A stretch of 34,576 nucleotides of DNA from Chloroflexota bacterium. GTDB lineage: Bacteria; Chloroflexota; UBA6077; FW602-bin22; CADDYW01. Shown one piece after another: positions 31,730-34,576 of this stretch. The DNA lies in contig JAJPKB010000635.1 in the NCBI GenBank assembly GCA_021323915.1, forward strand, positions 1 to 34,576, in the 5' to 3' direction. How positions within the stretch are numbered: the first letter of the stretch is position 1; each line of letters opens with the position of its first letter. Made by a program: the position numbers and the translations under genes. The notes beneath the pieces were generated by a model. That model made no database searches, was not told the DNA's origin, and saw nothing but the letters and a program-made list of their open reading frames with translations.

Positions 31730-33541
31730 ATGAGCACCACGACCGAGCGCCCAAAGCCACAGGTTGACGAGATCGAAAAGTCGATCGACAGTTTCATGGG
31801 ACGACTCGCGCGTTCCTGGAAGAAGCTGCTGATCCTGGCGATCGTCCTCGCCATCATCTGGTTCGGCATCGCGCCGAACATCGGCGGCTGGCTGCAGTAT
31901 ATCGCCTACGGCTTCTTCATGCTCTTCCAGCTGCTCTTCGCCGTCCTCTTCATGGTGGTCCAGTTCGGAGCGCTCTTCTGGTTCCTGGCTCGCGGTCGTA
32001 CGTACTGGGTCAAGCCGGGTGAGACCGGAGTTGGTTTCCAAGACTACCGTGGGAATCCCGAGGTCCTCGAAGTTGCCACGCGCGTGGTGACGCTGCTCAA
32101 GGGAGTCAAAGAGTTCAAGCAGATGGGCGGCGAGGTTACCCGCGGCATCCTGCTGGTCGGCCCTCCCGGCACTGGCAAGTCCTACCTCGCTCAGTGCATC
32201 TCGACCGAGGCCGGCGTTCCCTTCGGTTACGCCTCGGCGCCAAGCTTCCAGAACATGTTCATGGGCATCAGCAACCTGACGGTTATGATGCTTTACCGTA
32301 AGGCCCGGAAGCTGGCCTTGAAGCATGGCGCGTGCATCCTGTTCATCGACGAGATCGATGCCATCGGTCAGTCGCGCATGGCCAACGGCATGGGCGGCAT
32401 GGGTGGCGCGATGGGCGGCTTGTTTGGCGGTGGCGGCAGCGGCCTGCTCAACGAGCTTCTTCTCCAGATGGACCCGCCCCCACACGAAGACGGCTGGTGG
32501 GCCAAGTTCAAGCGAAACATCGGTCTCCGCAAGAAGAAGGTCGAGCGCCCGCTCGTCCTGACGATGGGCGCGACCAACATCGCCGAGACCCTCGATCCGG
32601 CCCTCCTACGACCGGGCCGATTCGACCGAAAGATCTTCGTCGACGCCCCCGACTTCGATGGTCGCAAAGAGATCATCAAGTATTACCTGGACAAGGTCGC
32701 CCACGAAGACATGGATCTGGATCGCCTGTCGTCGGAGACGATCGGCCAGACCCCGGCCGCCCTGAAGTTCATCATCAACGAGGCGGTGATCAACGCCCAC
32801 TTCAACGGGCGCGTCAAGATCGGCTACCAGGACTTCACCGTCGCTCTGGACAACCACGAGGTCGGTCTGCGGCACCCGATTCGCAACATGCTCGAGGAAG
32901 AGCGGCGTGCCCTTGCCTATCACGAGGCCGGCCACGCGGTCGCGATGCTCAAGCTCTACCGGCGCGAGCGGGTCACCCGGGTCACCATCATCCGCCACGA
33001 GGGCGGCATCATGGGTTTCGCGATGACCAAGCCGGTCCAGGAGACCTACACGACCGATCGCGCCGAGATCCTCTCGCGCATCCAGGTCGCCCTCGCGGCG
33101 CGTGCCTCCGAAGAATTGTTCCTTGGCACCCAGCTCAGCGGCGTGTTCGCCGACCTGCAGCAGGCGACCCGGGCAGCGGCCGCCTACATCGGTTACCTTG
33201 GCATGAACGGCAGCCTCTACTCAACGGCCGCCTTTGGCGAAGGCGTCGACACAGGGATGCGGCGCGAGATCGACAAGCTACTTCACGACCAGTTCCTGAA
33301 GGTGAAGAATCTCCTGAACATGAACCGCGATCTGGTCGTGGCGATCGCCGAGACTCTCCTCCAGCGGCTCGAGTTGAGCGGCGACGACGTCGTTCGCATC
33401 GCCGAGGAGGTCGAGCGCCGCAAGCTGCGCGGCGAAGTGCTGCCACAAGAACCGGAGCTCGACGGGCCGGTCAGCGTGCTCGATCTGCTTCCGACGGACT
33501 CGGCCATCGCGGCCGCCTACACCGAGCCGCGCAAGGATTAG
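31730..33541 (+). CDS. FtsH-like AAA+ / M41 membrane metalloprotease
   Basis: A 603-residue ATP-dependent membrane protease, FtsH-related but atypical. Two or three membrane segments lie close together (~33-88) with no room for the usual extracytoplasmic FtsH domain. The AAA module has Walker A GPPGTGKS (~144), pore loop NMFMGISN (FVG type), Walker B ILFIDEID (~205) and the SRH RPGRFDRKIFVDAP. Between Walker B and sensor 1 is a ~45-residue insert: a Gly/Met run (MGGMGGAMGGLFGGGGSG) and a basic WWAKFKRNIGLRKKKVE part. The M41 domain keeps HEAGH (~398) and a later Asp (SGVFADLQQAT), so it should be proteolytic. ATG 31730 is preferred over the GTG two codons before. A normal ftsH may exist elsewhere. 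Confidence 0.88.
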   Translation: MSTTTERPKPQVDEIEKSIDSFMGRLARSWKKLLILAIVLAIIWFGIAPNIGGWLQYIAYGFFMLFQLLFAVLFMVVQFGALFWFLARGRTYWVKPGETGVGFQDYRGNPEVLEVATRVVTLLKGVKEFKQMGGEVTRGILLVGPPGTGKSYLAQCISTEAGVPFGYASAPSFQNMFMGISNLTVMMLYRKARKLALKHGACILFIDEIDAIGQSRMANGMGGMGGAMGGLFGGGGSGLLNELLLQMDPPPHEDGWWAKFKRNIGLRKKKVERPLVLTMGATNIAETLDPALLRPGRFDRKIFVDAPDFDGRKEIIKYYLDKVAHEDMDLDRLSSETIGQTPAALKFIINEAVINAHFNGRVKIGYQDFTVALDNHEVGLRHPIRNMLEEERRALAYHEAGHAVAMLKLYRRERVTRVTIIRHEGGIMGFAMTKPVQETYTTDRAEILSRIQVALAARASEELFLGTQLSGVFADLQQATRAAAAYIGYLGMNGSLYSTAAFGEGVDTGMRREIDKLLHDQFLKVKNLLNMNRDLVVAIAETLLQRLELSGDDVVRIAEEVERRKLRGEVLPQEPELDGPVSVLDLLPTDSAIAAAYTEPRKD

Positions 33542-33577
33542 TAACGGCGCTCGACGAATACGCCGATCCGCGCGAGC

Positions 33578-33611
33578 AACGAGGTGAGATCCTCCGGGAC
33601 CCCACCTCGTT
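33578..33611 (+). terminator. Hairpin after the FtsH-like gene
   Basis: AACGAGGTG (33578-33586) pairs with CACCTCGTT (33603-33611) over 16 bases; 37 bases after the stop. No U run, so weak as an intrinsic terminator. Confidence 0.5.
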
Positions 33612-33668
33612 CCATCAAATCGCCGTCCGCGTTTTCCGGAGCGGCGTCGCACTGGGAGAGGCCAGGAT

Positions 33669-34235
33669 ATGGTTCAGCAAAAGACCCGTCTGACCGCGGA
33701 TGACTTGCTCAAGCTGCCCGATGACGATCATCGCTACGATCTGGTCGAAGGAGAATTGCGACGGAAGGCACCGGCTGGGGGAGAACACGGCGGCCTGGCC
33801 GCCGACTTCTGCGCTGACCTTATCTCGCAGGTCCGCGAGCATCGCCTGGGGCGCGTCTTCGCCGCGGAGACCGGATTCCGATTGCATGCGGATCCCGATA
33901 CCGTCCGCGCGCCCGACGTGTCCTTCGTTCGCCGGGAGCGCCTGGCCGGTGGGAAGGCCCCGGTTGGCTTCCTCCCGTTCGCCCCCGACCTGGCCGTGGA
34001 AGTCGTTTGCCCCGCTGATACCGCCGAGGAGGTGCAGGAGAAGATCCGCGATTATCTCGAGGCCGGCACCCGCATGGTGGTGACCGTCTACCCCCGGATC
34101 AAGACGCTCGCCGTCCACTTGCCGTCCGGCGAGATCCGCACCCTCGGCGCCGCTGACACCTTCGACGCGGGCGACGTCGTCCCCGGTTTCCGCTATTCAC
34201 TCGCCGATCTCTTCGGACTCGCCGAGGAGGCGTAG
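33669..34235 (+). CDS. Uma2-family (DUF820) nuclease-like protein
   Basis: A 188-residue Uma2/DUF820 protein of the PD-(D/E)XK nuclease superfamily. Typical marks: LTADDLLKLPDDDHRYDLVEGELRRKAPAG at the start, TVRAPDVSFV (catalytic Asp), LAVEVVCPADTAEEVQEKIRDYLEAGTRMV (Glu ... Lys), and the C-terminal PGFRYSLADLFG. The usual EVxSPSD is VVCPAD here, but the acidic/Lys core is kept. Such genes are plentiful in Chloroflexota and Cyanobacteria and are of unknown biological role. Probably its own unit after the hairpin at 33578. Confidence 0.85.
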   Translation: MVQQKTRLTADDLLKLPDDDHRYDLVEGELRRKAPAGGEHGGLAADFCADLISQVREHRLGRVFAAETGFRLHADPDTVRAPDVSFVRRERLAGGKAPVGFLPFAPDLAVEVVCPADTAEEVQEKIRDYLEAGTRMVVTVYPRIKTLAVHLPSGEIRTLGAADTFDAGDVVPGFRYSLADLFGLAEEA

Positions 34236-34279
34236 TCCTCACTCCTCATCCGGCGCCCTGGCATTCACCTTGCCCCGAT

Positions 34280-34304
34280 CCTCGTCCCGAATCCCAGGAC
34301 GAGG
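34280..34304 (+). promoter_or_regulatory. Hairpin overlapping the rhodanese ribosome site
   Basis: CCTCGTCC (34280-34287) pairs with GGACGAGG (34297-34304). The 3' arm takes up the first half of the GAGGAGG ribosome-binding site of the GTG at 34313, so folding could limit translation. Otherwise it may be a terminator for the preceding gene. Confidence 0.4.
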
Positions 34305-34312
34305 AGGACACC

Positions 34313-34576
34313 GTGGCGCGTGAAGGTCCGAATCGCGCTCCCGCTTCGCGGATCAGCCCATCCGAGACCGCGGCTTTGCTGAGCCGTGGGCAGGCGGTCG
34401 CCGTGGACGTGCGCTCGCCGACCGATTACGCGAACGGCCACATTCCGGGCGCCATCTCTGCCCCGATCAACCGACTGGCCCGGCTGTTGCCAACCCTGCC
34501 CAACGATAAAACGCTCGTCTTCTACTGAACCTGACCGGAGGAGCACTCCAGCGCCCGTGCGGCGCAGATCGTCTCG
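34313..34576 (+). CDS. Rhodanese with two in-frame TGA codons, candidate selenoprotein, 3' partial
   Basis: A single-domain rhodanese (sulfurtransferase). Visible are ISPSETAALLSRGQ, VDVRSPTDYANGHIPGAISAPINRL and NDKTLVFY, the strand leading into the active-site loop. The ORF track stops at TGA 34526, but the same frame continues Y-TGA-T-TGA-PEEHSSARAAQIVS to the window end. This is the catalytic loop and following helix of CxCP-type rhodaneses, with both Cys replaced by TGA. Two small hairpins follow (GGAG-GAGCA-CTCC at 34537-34549; GCGCC-CGTGC-GGCGC at 34551-34565) and could act as bacterial SECIS elements. The start is the GTG behind GAGGAGG. A pseudogene or sequencing error is the alternative; the 71-residue stopped form would lack an active site. 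Confidence 0.75.

Noticed and set aside
34526-34534. General recoding of TGA as a sense codon
   Set aside because: gyrA, the ABC ATPase, the threonine-synthase-like gene and the GGDEF gene all end in TGA at normal family lengths, so only context-dependent recoding is considered.

Overview
The window is 34.6 kb of high-GC bacterial chromosome, densely packed with housekeeping genes plus a few unusual ones. My best guess is a Chloroflexota bacterium, perhaps near the Thermomicrobia. That guess rests on recalled family resemblance (B3/4 domain protein, IFFPLV-like C-terminus on an exported protease, a threonine-synthase-like gene next to a MoaD/ThiS gene), on T-box and SAM-I leaders, and on extended -10 promoters lying almost on the start codon. 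No tRNA, rRNA, CRISPR array or intact insertion sequence was seen.

Layout. 1-6.9 kb: end of a GAF-GGDEF cyclase, an HD-domain hydrolase, ilvD, a triple-BON protein, mutL (with two palindromic repeats inside its linker), a Nudix hydrolase and an ABM-fold monooxygenase. 6.9-13.7 kb: gyrA, a DinB-like protein, an alpha/beta-hydrolase with an altered triad, and a TyrRS fused to an N-terminal B3/4 (editing-type) domain, all leftward; the last is controlled by a tyrosine T-box. 13.8-15.6 kb: an ABC exporter pair. 15.9-24.4 kb, leftward: an Ldh-family dehydrogenase with an RraA-like protein, an unknown protein, an ankyrin protein, an S8 protease, parB with two nearby parS-like sites, a decayed Lnt-like pseudogene and a methyltransferase. 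24.4-30.2 kb: a methionine locus, with metH transcribed leftward. Divergently, a strong promoter drives a SAM-I riboswitch, a terminator and then a T-box with an AUG (Met) specifier, in front of a threonine-synthase-like PLP enzyme and a sulfur-carrier (MoaD/ThiS) protein. 30.2-34.6 kb: two small membrane proteins, a membrane-anchored protein of unknown function, an atypical FtsH-like AAA+/M41 protease, a Uma2-family nuclease-like protein, and a rhodanese cut by the window end.

Three points stand out. First, the rhodanese frame runs through two TGA codons placed exactly where the catalytic loop of CxCP-type rhodaneses has its two cysteines, and stays open to the window edge; this suggests a selenoprotein with a U-x-U active site. 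Second, the tandem SAM-I plus Met T-box leader shows that the gene annotated by similarity as threonine synthase is a methionine gene. With the adjacent carrier protein it probably makes homocysteine from O-phosphohomoserine and a protein thiocarboxylate, feeding the divergent MetH. Third, TyrRS carries a fused B3/4 domain, the fold that in PheRS clears Tyr from tRNA(Phe), under Tyr T-box control. All functions are inferred from sequence reading only; no database search was possible.
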